From positions 1 through 8,016 of the forward strand of contig DAOWIM010000209.1 of the NCBI GenBank assembly GCA_030640905.1: a stretch of 8,016 bases of DNA. The letters run 5' to 3'. Positions 1 through 5,808 of this stretch are shown here, piece by piece (the first letter of the stretch is position 1; each line of letters begins with the position of its first letter). The stretch comes from a bacterium (GTDB lineage Bacteria; Zixibacteria; MSB-5A5; GN15; FEB-12). The translations under genes were made by a program, and so were the position numbers. Below the pieces are notes generated by a model. It did no database searches. It was not told where the DNA came from and worked only from the letters and a program-made list of their open reading frames with translations.

Positions 1-136
1 GGTCCTGAATTGAGAACGGCAATTCGACTTCCATAATATTTGCCCCAGGAGGAGTGGCAGGGTCGGTTGGTTGCTCGCTGCACCCGAAAAGAAAGGCTGC
101 CATGCCAAGGATAATTAGAACTCTGAATGCTTTCAT
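1..136 (-). CDS. Small lipoprotein, 5' part only (function unknown)
   Basis: This is the first 45 codons of a gene that runs off the left edge. Translation from the ATG at 136 gives a short basic start (MKAFR), a hydrophobic core (VLIILGMAAF) and a lipobox LFGC with the lipidated Cys at residue 19. This is a typical signal-peptidase-II signal for export and membrane anchoring. After the Cys comes a Pro/Thr-rich linker (SEQPTDPATPPG), as is usual just behind a lipid anchor, and then the start of a folded part that is cut off. A strong ribosome binding site, GGAGGA at 146-141, sits 4 to 5 bases before the ATG and fixes the start. It lies on the same strand as the glycosyltransferase, 149 bp downstream of that gene's stop. 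A small 5-bp hairpin (150-167) lies in its leader. The mature domain cannot be identified from what is visible. Confidence 0.8.
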   Translation of the reverse strand, partial: MKAFRVLIILGMAAFLFGCSEQPTDPATPPGANIMEVELPFSIQD

Positions 137-202
137 GATTTCCTCCGATCGCTCATCTATAGGAGCGTATTGAGGTTTGAATAGAAATAAACGAGTATAT
201 TC

Positions 203-222
203 TCAGGCAACTCCCTGCCTGA
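203..222 (-). terminator. Hairpin behind the glycosyltransferase gene, possible terminator
   Basis: A perfect 7-bp inverted repeat (TCAGGCA / TGCCTGA) with a 6-base loop lies about 65 bases beyond the glycosyltransferase stop. On the minus strand it is followed by an AT-rich stretch (about 202-180) but not by a clean U-run, so a rho-independent terminator is only possible. It could also be a regulatory hairpin in the leader of the lipoprotein gene. The minus-strand hexamer TATACT at 199-194 resembles a -10 box, but no good -35 box accompanies it. Nothing else was recognised in 137-285. Confidence 0.35.
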
Positions 223-285
223 TTGATACTTCAAGTTACTATCCCCGACATACTTATGCAAGTTTTTTCTTGGTCAAAACCGAGA

Positions 286-1716
286 TTAAATTTCAAAACG
301 GCCCTTATCGGTAATCCATCGAAGGCGGCACCAGGGCCGCGACGTTTTCTCATTTGCATCGAGTTGGATCGTAATTCGCCGTCCACAGGCAAAATAACAC
401 ATTCTTTCAAGCACCTCCGGTTGCTGGCCAAACAGGTACTTGAAAGTAGTACTGTCGTCAGCCCCAATAATCAAATTATCGCAGTCGCTCCATTTTTCCT
501 GTGTATCTACCAACTGCCGAAAAACAACCTCGGTGGTCTCCTGTTTATAGCGGTACAGTGCCGTCACCTTTTCAACGACAACAAAATCAACGACCAAACC
601 TGCCGCGAGCACAGGTAACACAAACCAGATAGGGCGGGCTACTTTCTTCAGAAGTGACGCACCAACAATGCCGACAATCACGGCCGCCGCCGGTACTGCA
701 CCGTACATGAATCGCGATGCTGACAGATCGGGGTACAGATCAAACAGGCCGACTCCCCAGTCAAAGAGAGCTATTGGCAATAGAAGAAAAACCAACCATA
801 CCAAAAAGAAGCGCTCCGACAATTTCTTCCGCACGATGACCCACCAGCACATCACCGGAATGGCAAGAACCAGAGCGCTGCGAAGCGCCAGCAAGACCAA
901 TTTGAGGCTGTTATCCAGATGAGCTACAAATCGGCGCGACAGCGGAACAAAAAGGTAAACTGAAAAATACCAGAGATGCATCGGAGTATCCCACGACAAC
1001 AGCAACTCCTTCTCAACCACGACCCGTGTCGCAAAGTAGAAAACTAAGTAGCAAGCGACTACCACCAGTGCACCCAGAATACCGACAGTGTATGCTCGTC
1101 TCCGAAACTCACCGCCCTTCAAGAATGGATAGGCAATAAACAACCCCATCCAGGCAAGACCATTCTCTTTACACAAAGTCGCTGCCATGCCGAGCAGGAC
1201 CACAAGCAACCAGCGAGGGGTTGACGGATGATCGTAGTAGGTAATTATAGCGAGGCAACAACCCAACAGACAAGCGAGCATCGCCAGATCGCATCCCGCC
1301 GACAGCCAGGCTACCGAAGTGCAGCTTAAGAAATAGAAACCAAAGAAAAGAGTCGCGATCATCGTAATGTAGCGGTCAGCCCCCAGCCTTACCAACAGTT
1401 GCCGCAACAGGATGCAGTTCAGCAGATGGATACCGAGATTCGCCAGCGCCATCGGAAAAGCTTTCAGCCCGAACAAAGCATGCAGTAAACCCATGTAGAG
1501 CACGTACAGTGGGCGGTAATATCCGTACACCGACCTCTCGATCAGCTTCAGCGGATCAGCCAGCGCGGCTTGTCCGTAATCCAGCCAAAGCCAGTCATCG
1601 GCAAAGAAGAATCGTGGAAGATGCGGCAGATACAACAGCACGATGCCACCCAGAATCGCATATAGATAGTACTGTTGAAAAAAAGATGACAGGCTGGTGC
1701 GCACAGATAGATTCAC
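286..1716 (-). CDS. GT-C superfamily integral-membrane glycosyltransferase (GT39/TMTC-like)
   Basis: This is a 476-residue polytopic membrane protein with about ten hydrophobic segments, the first around residues 17-34. Motifs match the GT-C fold used by protein and lipid glycosyltransferases that take sugar from a lipid-linked donor. There is an Asp pair in the first outer loop (FFADDW, D40-D41), the usual catalytic and metal-binding site. YYRPL follows at 66-70, an HLLN motif at 97-100, and KEN at 183-185 at the end of a transmembrane segment, a pattern also seen in TMTC-type mannosyltransferases and their bacterial relatives. The last 95 or so residues (from about 380) look soluble and probably extracytoplasmic. 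By family, transfer occurs on the periplasmic side. Donor and acceptor cannot be inferred. The start is GTG at 1716. A second GTG at codon 5 (1704) is the only other start before TM1, and neither has a good Shine-Dalgarno sequence. A predicted promoter places transcription initiation at about 1715, so translation may be leaderless. It is divergent from the S9 peptidase gene, with no sign of functional coupling. Confidence 0.82.
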   Translation of the reverse strand: MNLSVRTSLSSFFQQYYLYAILGGIVLLYLPHLPRFFFADDWLWLDYGQAALADPLKLIERSVYGYYRPLYVLYMGLLHALFGLKAFPMALANLGIHLLNCILLRQLLVRLGADRYITMIATLFFGFYFLSCTSVAWLSAGCDLAMLACLLGCCLAIITYYDHPSTPRWLLVVLLGMAATLCKENGLAWMGLFIAYPFLKGGEFRRRAYTVGILGALVVVACYLVFYFATRVVVEKELLLSWDTPMHLWYFSVYLFVPLSRRFVAHLDNSLKLVLLALRSALVLAIPVMCWWVIVRKKLSERFFLVWLVFLLLPIALFDWGVGLFDLYPDLSASRFMYGAVPAAAVIVGIVGASLLKKVARPIWFVLPVLAAGLVVDFVVVEKVTALYRYKQETTEVVFRQLVDTQEKWSDCDNLIIGADDSTTFKYLFGQQPEVLERMCYFACGRRITIQLDANEKTSRPWCRLRWITDKGRFEI

Positions 1717-1721
1717 ATCGT

Positions 1722-1750
1722 ACCATAAGTTGTGGCGACCGAAGTGTCAA
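1722..1750 (-). promoter_or_regulatory. Predicted promoter of the glycosyltransferase gene
   Basis: On the minus strand a perfect -35 hexamer TTGACA (1750-1745) is followed by a 17-base spacer and TATGGT (1727-1722), which matches the -10 consensus at 4 of 6 positions. The expected transcription start is about 1715, within the GTG start codon at 1716-1714. If this promoter is used, the mRNA has essentially no leader. Confidence 0.5.
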
Positions 1751-1779
1751 TGGCGAAGACCGACCCGGCACGATTCCGC

Positions 1780-1808
1780 TTGCGGTGATGGAGAAGAGCC
1801 ACTACCAT
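1780..1808 (+). promoter_or_regulatory. Weak candidate promoter of the S9 peptidase gene
   Basis: TTGCGG (1780-1785), a 17-base spacer and TACCAT (1803-1808) give a weak sigma70-like pair. It would start transcription near 1815, about 30 bases before the ATG and upstream of the ribosome binding site. Both hexamers are imperfect. The call rests mainly on spacing and on being in the only gap available between the divergent genes. Confidence 0.25.
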
Positions 1809-1844
1809 TCGGCCATTCAAAAGGTTAGTCATAAGGAGCATACT

Positions 1845-3863
1845 ATGAAAAAAGTGACGCGCAAGGTTTCTCGAAAACCGGGCATCTCTGGTGAAGACCT
1901 GTTTCGCCTGAGAATACCAACCTCCGTCTCGATAAACCCCGCTGAAAGCACCGTTGCCTACACGGTCGAACGGATGGACAAAAAAGAAAATAAGTACTTC
2001 TCCAACATCTTCATGTGTGACCTCGCCACCGGAGAGAAACGACAGTTCACGCACGGCAATCAAAACGACAAAGCGGCAATCTGGTCGCACGATGGCCGGC
2101 AGATTGCGTTTATCTCTACCCGCGATAAGAAAACCGGCATCTACCTTATGCCATCATCAGGTGGAGCCGAAAAACAGATCGTCGAACTGGATGGCGCTAT
2201 CTCTGATCTGCAGTGGACACCTGATGGAAAATCGCTGCTGTTCAGCCTGCGCTACAATGATTCGCACTACATTAAGGACGAAAAGAAGAAAAAAGAACCG
2301 CCGGTTTATCGTCACGTCACCAGGATATTCTTCCGGCTTGACGGTCTCGGTTATCTTCCCAATGATACGTTTCAAGTGTATGCGCTCAATGTTGCCGACA
2401 GCAAGCTGCGAAAAATAACTACCGGTAAGCGTGACAACCTGAGTCCGTGCATCTCCCCCGACGGTCGCTCGGTCACCTATGTTTCCAATCGGCAAAAAGA
2501 CCCCGACATAGCGTTCCTGATGCAGGACCTTTTTGTCATTCCGTTCAAGGGTGGCAAGGAGAGAAAAATCGCAACCCCGCCGGGACCGGTCGAGCTTCCG
2601 AAATTCTCCCCCGATGGCAAAACTATCGCCTATCTCGGACACGACAACCCCAAAGAAGCATGGGGCGTGTCATGCTATCACGTATGGAAAGTCGGCCTCT
2701 CCGGCAAACCGAAAGCCCGCGACCTGATGCCGAGATATGATCGATCGGCGTACGATCAGTCGATTACCGATCTGGGTGAACCGAGTTTCATTTCGCCAAT
2801 TGAATGGTCGGCCGATGGCAAGCGCATATTTTTCCTGACCTCCGATACCGGCAGGACCAATCTGTATTCGATCCCTGCCGCTGGCGGCAAGCCGACCGGA
2901 ATTTTCCAATGCAAGTGTCATATCAATGGCTACGCTATAAGCGGCAAGACCAAAAAAGCAGCCCTCCTTCATGCCGATATCAATAACCCCGGCGATATCT
3001 ACTCCTGCCCGACGACACACGGAGGCGAGAAGAAAGTTGCCCGCCACACGGAACTGAATCGATTCCTGCGCTCCGACGTAAAACTTGGTCGTACTCGTGA
3101 GGTCAAATTCAAATCGTTCGACGGCACCGATGTTCAGGGCTGGCTGGTAACGCCGCCCCATTTCAACCCCAACCGCAAGTATCCGTCGATCCTTCAGATT
3201 CATGGCGGCCCACGCGTCCAGTACGGACACAGCTTCTTCCACGAAATGCAGTACATGGCTGCCAGAGGGTACGTTGTCTTCTATACAAATCCTCGCGGCG
3301 GACAAGGTCGCGGGGAAACCTGGGCCGATGCCATCACCGGCACCTGGGGTGACCTCGACTACAAAGACTGCATGAGCGCCGCCGACTGGTTAACGCGGCA
3401 GCGTTTCATCAACGTAAAGAAAATGGGCGTTACCGGCGGATCGTACGGTGGCTACATGACCAACTGGATCATCGGACAAACCAATCGCTTCGCCGCAGCA
3501 GTGACTCAGCGTTCTATCTCCGACTTCAGGTCATTTATTGGTTCATCCGATATCGGCTGGGACCTCGACCGAGAGCTTGATGGCTGGCCATGGACAAACC
3601 CGGAAAACTGGGAAAAACGATCACCGTTGACCTATTCCAGGAATGTCAAAACACCCGTTTTAATCATCCATTCGGAGAAAGACCTGCGCTGCAATATAGA
3701 GCAGGCCGACCAGATGTTTATCCGGCTGAAAATAATGAAAAAGAAAGTCGAGATGGTGCGTTTCCCCGACGAACCCCACGGCCTTTCGCGTCATGGCCGA
3801 CCAGACCGACGGCTGGCCCGTCTCGACTGGATCGCAAAGTGGTTCGACCGCTACCTCAAATAG
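1845..3863 (+). CDS. S9 family serine peptidase (prolyl oligopeptidase / acylaminoacyl-peptidase type)
   Basis: This 672-residue protein has the two-part S9 layout. Residues from about 27 to 420 form a beta-propeller with repeated TolB/PD40-type motifs: WSHDGRQIAF near 80, WTPDGKSLLF near 124, SPDGRSVTY near 204, SPDGKTIAY near 255 and WSADGKRIFF near 321. From about 425 an alpha/beta hydrolase domain follows, with HGGP at 453-456 (oxyanion region). The nucleophile is S533 in GGSYGGY, the acid D613 in SEKD, and the base H645 in EPHG. The spacing and the intact triad indicate an active enzyme that hydrolyses short peptides or removes N-terminal (acyl-)amino acids; the exact preference is unknown. 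There is no signal peptide (basic start MKKVTRKVSRK), so it is probably cytoplasmic. The start was chosen at 1845 because AAGGAG (1833-1838) sits 6 bases upstream. The frame stays open back to 1509, but that stretch overlaps the glycosyltransferase gene and has no family similarity. It is a single-gene unit, followed by a terminator hairpin. Confidence 0.93.
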   Translation: MKKVTRKVSRKPGISGEDLFRLRIPTSVSINPAESTVAYTVERMDKKENKYFSNIFMCDLATGEKRQFTHGNQNDKAAIWSHDGRQIAFISTRDKKTGIYLMPSSGGAEKQIVELDGAISDLQWTPDGKSLLFSLRYNDSHYIKDEKKKKEPPVYRHVTRIFFRLDGLGYLPNDTFQVYALNVADSKLRKITTGKRDNLSPCISPDGRSVTYVSNRQKDPDIAFLMQDLFVIPFKGGKERKIATPPGPVELPKFSPDGKTIAYLGHDNPKEAWGVSCYHVWKVGLSGKPKARDLMPRYDRSAYDQSITDLGEPSFISPIEWSADGKRIFFLTSDTGRTNLYSIPAAGGKPTGIFQCKCHINGYAISGKTKKAALLHADINNPGDIYSCPTTHGGEKKVARHTELNRFLRSDVKLGRTREVKFKSFDGTDVQGWLVTPPHFNPNRKYPSILQIHGGPRVQYGHSFFHEMQYMAARGYVVFYTNPRGGQGRGETWADAITGTWGDLDYKDCMSAADWLTRQRFINVKKMGVTGGSYGGYMTNWIIGQTNRFAAAVTQRSISDFRSFIGSSDIGWDLDRELDGWPWTNPENWEKRSPLTYSRNVKTPVLIIHSEKDLRCNIEQADQMFIRLKIMKKKVEMVRFPDEPHGLSRHGRPDRRLARLDWIAKWFDRYLK

Positions 3864-3891
3864 AAACGACCACGATATTCTGATATACACA

Positions 3892-3920
3892 AAGGGCACG
3901 TCTTTGACCGACGTGCCCTT
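3892..3920 (+). terminator. Rho-independent terminator, possibly serving both convergent genes
   Basis: A perfect 10-bp inverted repeat (AAGGGCACGT, 3892-3901, with ACGTGCCCTT, 3911-3920) encloses a 9-base loop, 28 bases after the S9 peptidase stop. On the plus strand it continues into a T-rich tract (CTTCTT, then TTATTTTC further on). The next gene converges from the other side and stops at 3951, so the hairpin may also stop minus-strand transcription, although the minus side is less U-rich. Confidence 0.75.
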
Positions 3921-3950
3921 CTTCTTGCGCGTAATTATTTTCGCGGCAAT

Positions 3951-4349
3951 CTACAACTTGTATCCAAGCTGTCGTAGCGCCTTGCGGCCCTCTTCTATCG
4001 TACGAAAGGTCTGGGACATTTTCTTGGTCTTGCCTTTGGCAAACATGCGCATCAACTGACCGTAAGTTACCGGATTGTCGATGATGCTGATCGACACCAC
4101 CATGTTATGCTCCCGACACCAGGCAAGTTGATCGCCGATAATTTGTACAACCTCGTGTGACGCTGTCTTCCAATTGCTCAGATCGACCAGCTTGGCCCAT
4201 GGTTTCTTGATAAGCGGTTCCACTTCCTGCTTGAAATCCTCGCTGTAAGACCGAGCTGTCTCCTCTCGCCAGACACCATATATCTTCTCATAGACGATAC
4301 AGTTATCGACGTCCGCTTCAATTGTATATTCCATGCTCCAACTGTTCAT
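3951..4349 (-). CDS. STAS/SpoIIAA-like small soluble protein
   Basis: This is a 132-residue protein with no signal peptide and no membrane segment. Alternating beta and alpha segments run through the chain: an N-terminal strand (EYTIEADVDNCIVYEKIYG), a helix (about residues 28-47), a central strand with WAKLVDLSNW, a helix (about 62-82, with QLAWCREHNM), a strand VVSISIID, and a C-terminal helix around RTIEEGRKALRQLG. This order, and the 'x-LVDLSxW' strand in particular, resembles STAS/SpoIIAA-like single-domain proteins found as stand-alone hypotheticals in many bacteria. Assignment is by pattern only. The classic anti-sigma-antagonist phospho-Ser loop is not evident, so a partner-switching role is not claimed. 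The start is ATG 4349; ATG 4334 (codon 6) is an alternative, and neither has an ideal Shine-Dalgarno sequence. It is expressed from its own promoter and converges on the S9 peptidase gene. Confidence 0.7.
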   Translation of the reverse strand: MNSWSMEYTIEADVDNCIVYEKIYGVWREETARSYSEDFKQEVEPLIKKPWAKLVDLSNWKTASHEVVQIIGDQLAWCREHNMVVSISIIDNPVTYGQLMRMFAKGKTKKMSQTFRTIEEGRKALRQLGYKL

Positions 4350-4411
4350 AGTCTGTTTTTACCCACGCCGAGTTCGAAGATTGAGATGATCGACACTAAG
4401 GGAGGCAAACC

Positions 4412-4439
4412 TATATAATGCTTTCTCCGAGCAAGTCAA
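4412..4439 (-). promoter_or_regulatory. Predicted sigma70-type promoter of the STAS-like gene
   Basis: On the minus strand TTGACT (4439-4434, 5 of 6 to consensus) is followed by a 16-base spacer and TATATA (4417-4412, 5 of 6). Predicted initiation near 4405 leaves a leader of about 55 bases before ATG 4349. This is the best promoter match in the window, and it separates this gene from the receptor operon upstream. Confidence 0.6.
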
Positions 4440-4477
4440 TCAAAATAAACGACCGGCCAGTCTCCGCGCCTGCCCCC

Positions 4478-4584
4478 AATCAGACTAATTATAACGTTGC
4501 GTTGGGTCCTGCTCGCACGCTTCGGCGCATCTTCGACCGGAGGTGAGTGTGACCTAACGCTATGCAATCACGAATCAGACTAAT
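4478..4584. repeat. Palindromic element flanked by 12-bp direct repeats (MITE- or REP-like candidate)
   Basis: Two identical 12-mers, AATCAGACTAAT, at 4478-4489 and 4573-4584 bracket 83 bp that contain a long imperfect palindrome at 4499-4560. The predicted hairpin has an outer stem of 10 pairs (GCGTTGGGTC, 4499-4508, with GACCTAACGC, 4551-4560, one G-U pair). After a 3x3 internal loop come 5 pairs (4512-4516 with 4543-4547), then a 3-base bulge and 6 pairs (4520-4525 with 4537-4542). The apical loop is 11 bases. A short alternative hairpin, CGC-TTCG-GCG, lies at 4518-4527. Direct repeats around a palindrome suggest insertion with target duplication, or a dispersed intergenic repeat. The palindrome ends lie 9 and 12 bases inside the direct repeats, so the true element boundaries are not settled. 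It sits between the stop of the propeller gene and the STAS-gene promoter and could act as a transcript 3' end. Confidence 0.55.
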
Positions 4585-4615
4585 CAAGCCACGTGGGACC
4601 GATTCTCGGTGGTGG

Positions 4616-5806
4616 TCAGGTGGGGATACCGTAAAGGTAGGCAACCAGATAGGTGATATCACTGATATTATAGTAGCCATCGCCGTTGACATTGGCCCGC
4701 CACTTCGGATACGGTGGAGGAGAACCCAGCGGAATACCAAACAACCAATCAATATAATATGTAATATCGGAGATGTTGGTTTCACCGTTACCATTCACAT
4801 CGCCCGGTTTATAGTTGAAATCCGCATGGGCGGGACCATCACCCAGAGCATAAAGAGCCATCGTATTGCCATCGGCGTCGATCTGTCGCACATAATCTGC
4901 GAAACCTCCGACAAAACAGGAACCATCGGCATAGGCTACTGCCATCGTACACCCATAATCGACATAGATCGGATTGCCCTCGCCGTGGAGTACTTCCAGC
5001 GAGCCGGCATCGTATGAATACAGATACCCGTCACCGACCCATCCCCCGGCGGCCAGATAGGCAATATTGTCAGGACTGATTGTCAACTGTCCCGGTGAAC
5101 CGCCAACGGCTACCGAATCAATGACAACATCGGCCACAGGATCAATCACATAGACCATCCCCCATGCCGACCAGTAATCTCCTGTGCAGACAACATGGAT
5201 TCGACCCGATGTATCACGAGCCAAAAATTGAGGATTGGTCCCCACTGAGATATCATACATGACTGCGTCGCTACCGATATCATAGACCGCAACTTTGCCC
5301 GCTCCCCAACTCCACGTATCGAAATCGTAGGCGGTGATTGCAACGTACGCTTTGTAGTCGTGAATAAGCACACCTTCCGGACTTATCCCGACCTCGACCT
5401 CGGCGATTTTCTCGCCGGTAGTTGCGTCAATTTTGGCCAGCGAGTTGGTCAGCATCTCGGTCACATAGAAATACTGTGCATCGAGGAAGACCAGCCAGTA
5501 TGGGTTGGTACCGGCCCCGGTCGAAATGAAACCGACCGTACTTTCGGCGACGAGATCGATCACCTGTATCTCGTTGGTCCCGGAATTCACCACGTACGCC
5601 ATTGTGTCGCGTACCACGATCTGATTGGGATAGCAATAGACATCGGAACCGAGCGTCAGAATGTCATTGGTAACAATTGAAGTCGCCAGATCAATCTTGG
5701 AAAGTGTCTCGCCGGTGGTGTTGATAACGTAGGCTGTCTCTTCGCCAGTGGCTGAAGTCACCCCAACCACTACGGTAATTATTATTGATAACAATAGGCT
5801 GCGCAT
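4616..5806 (-). CDS. Exported YVTN/YncE-type beta-propeller protein with C-terminal dockerin-like tandem repeat
   Basis: This is a 396-residue protein. Residues 1-21 or so form a Sec signal peptide (MRSLLLSIIITVVVGVTSA) with likely cleavage near 19-21. No lipobox Cys is present, so it is not a lipoprotein. From about 24 to 330 repeated propeller units of the YVTN/YncE kind occur: TAYVINTTGETLSKIDL, MAYVVNSGTNEIQVIDL, YFYVTEMLTNSLAKIDA, KAYVAI...KVAVYDI, and VVCTGD...MVYVIDP. The tail (334-396) has two EF-hand-like dockerin repeats, DVNGNGETNISD (336-347) and NVNGDGYYNISD (372-383), each followed by ITY and a short helix ending in GIP. These should bind calcium, although the second loop has Asn in its first position. 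The ATG lies 2 bases after the receptor stop, with a ribosome binding site inside the receptor's last codons, so the two are co-transcribed. By analogy with BtuG or YncE it may bind the receptor's ligand or cap the receptor at the surface. The ligand is unknown. Confidence 0.85.
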   Translation of the reverse strand: MRSLLLSIIITVVVGVTSATGEETAYVINTTGETLSKIDLATSIVTNDILTLGSDVYCYPNQIVVRDTMAYVVNSGTNEIQVIDLVAESTVGFISTGAGTNPYWLVFLDAQYFYVTEMLTNSLAKIDATTGEKIAEVEVGISPEGVLIHDYKAYVAITAYDFDTWSWGAGKVAVYDIGSDAVMYDISVGTNPQFLARDTSGRIHVVCTGDYWSAWGMVYVIDPVADVVIDSVAVGGSPGQLTISPDNIAYLAAGGWVGDGYLYSYDAGSLEVLHGEGNPIYVDYGCTMAVAYADGSCFVGGFADYVRQIDADGNTMALYALGDGPAHADFNYKPGDVNGNGETNISDITYYIDWLFGIPLGSPPPYPKWRANVNGDGYYNISDITYLVAYLYGIPT

Positions 5807-5808
5807 AT

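Noticed and set aside
1509..1844. Upstream extension of the S9 peptidase frame by 112 codons
   Set aside because: It overlaps the divergent glycosyltransferase gene and the promoter gap, has low-complexity composition unlike the peptidase, and a clear AAGGAG-spaced ATG exists at 1845.
1713..2090. Minus-strand open frame of 125 codons ending exactly at the glycosyltransferase start
   Set aside because: The ATGTGA overlap looks like translational coupling, but the frame is antisense to the S9 gene, has no recognisable domain, and covers the predicted promoters.
2670..3305. Minus-strand open frame of 211 codons inside the S9 peptidase gene
   Set aside because: It is antisense to a gene with intact domain structure and triad; its translation shows no recognisable motif or ribosome binding site.
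4499..4560. Integron attC site (GTTGGGT and ACCTAAC match the core consensus GTTRRRY / RYYYAAC)
   Set aside because: The two core-like boxes are in the wrong order for attC, which runs RYYYAAC to GTTRRRY. There is no integrase or cassette array. The match comes from the palindrome itself.
4592..4615. Short hairpin (ACCGA / TCGGT) just after the propeller gene stop, as a terminator
   Set aside because: It has only 5 pairs with a 3-base loop and no U-tract on the minus strand; too weak to call.
4489..4794. Minus-strand open frame of 101 codons over the palindrome and the dockerin region
   Set aside because: It overlaps the well-supported propeller/dockerin gene in another frame, has no signal or domain, and reads through the palindromic element.
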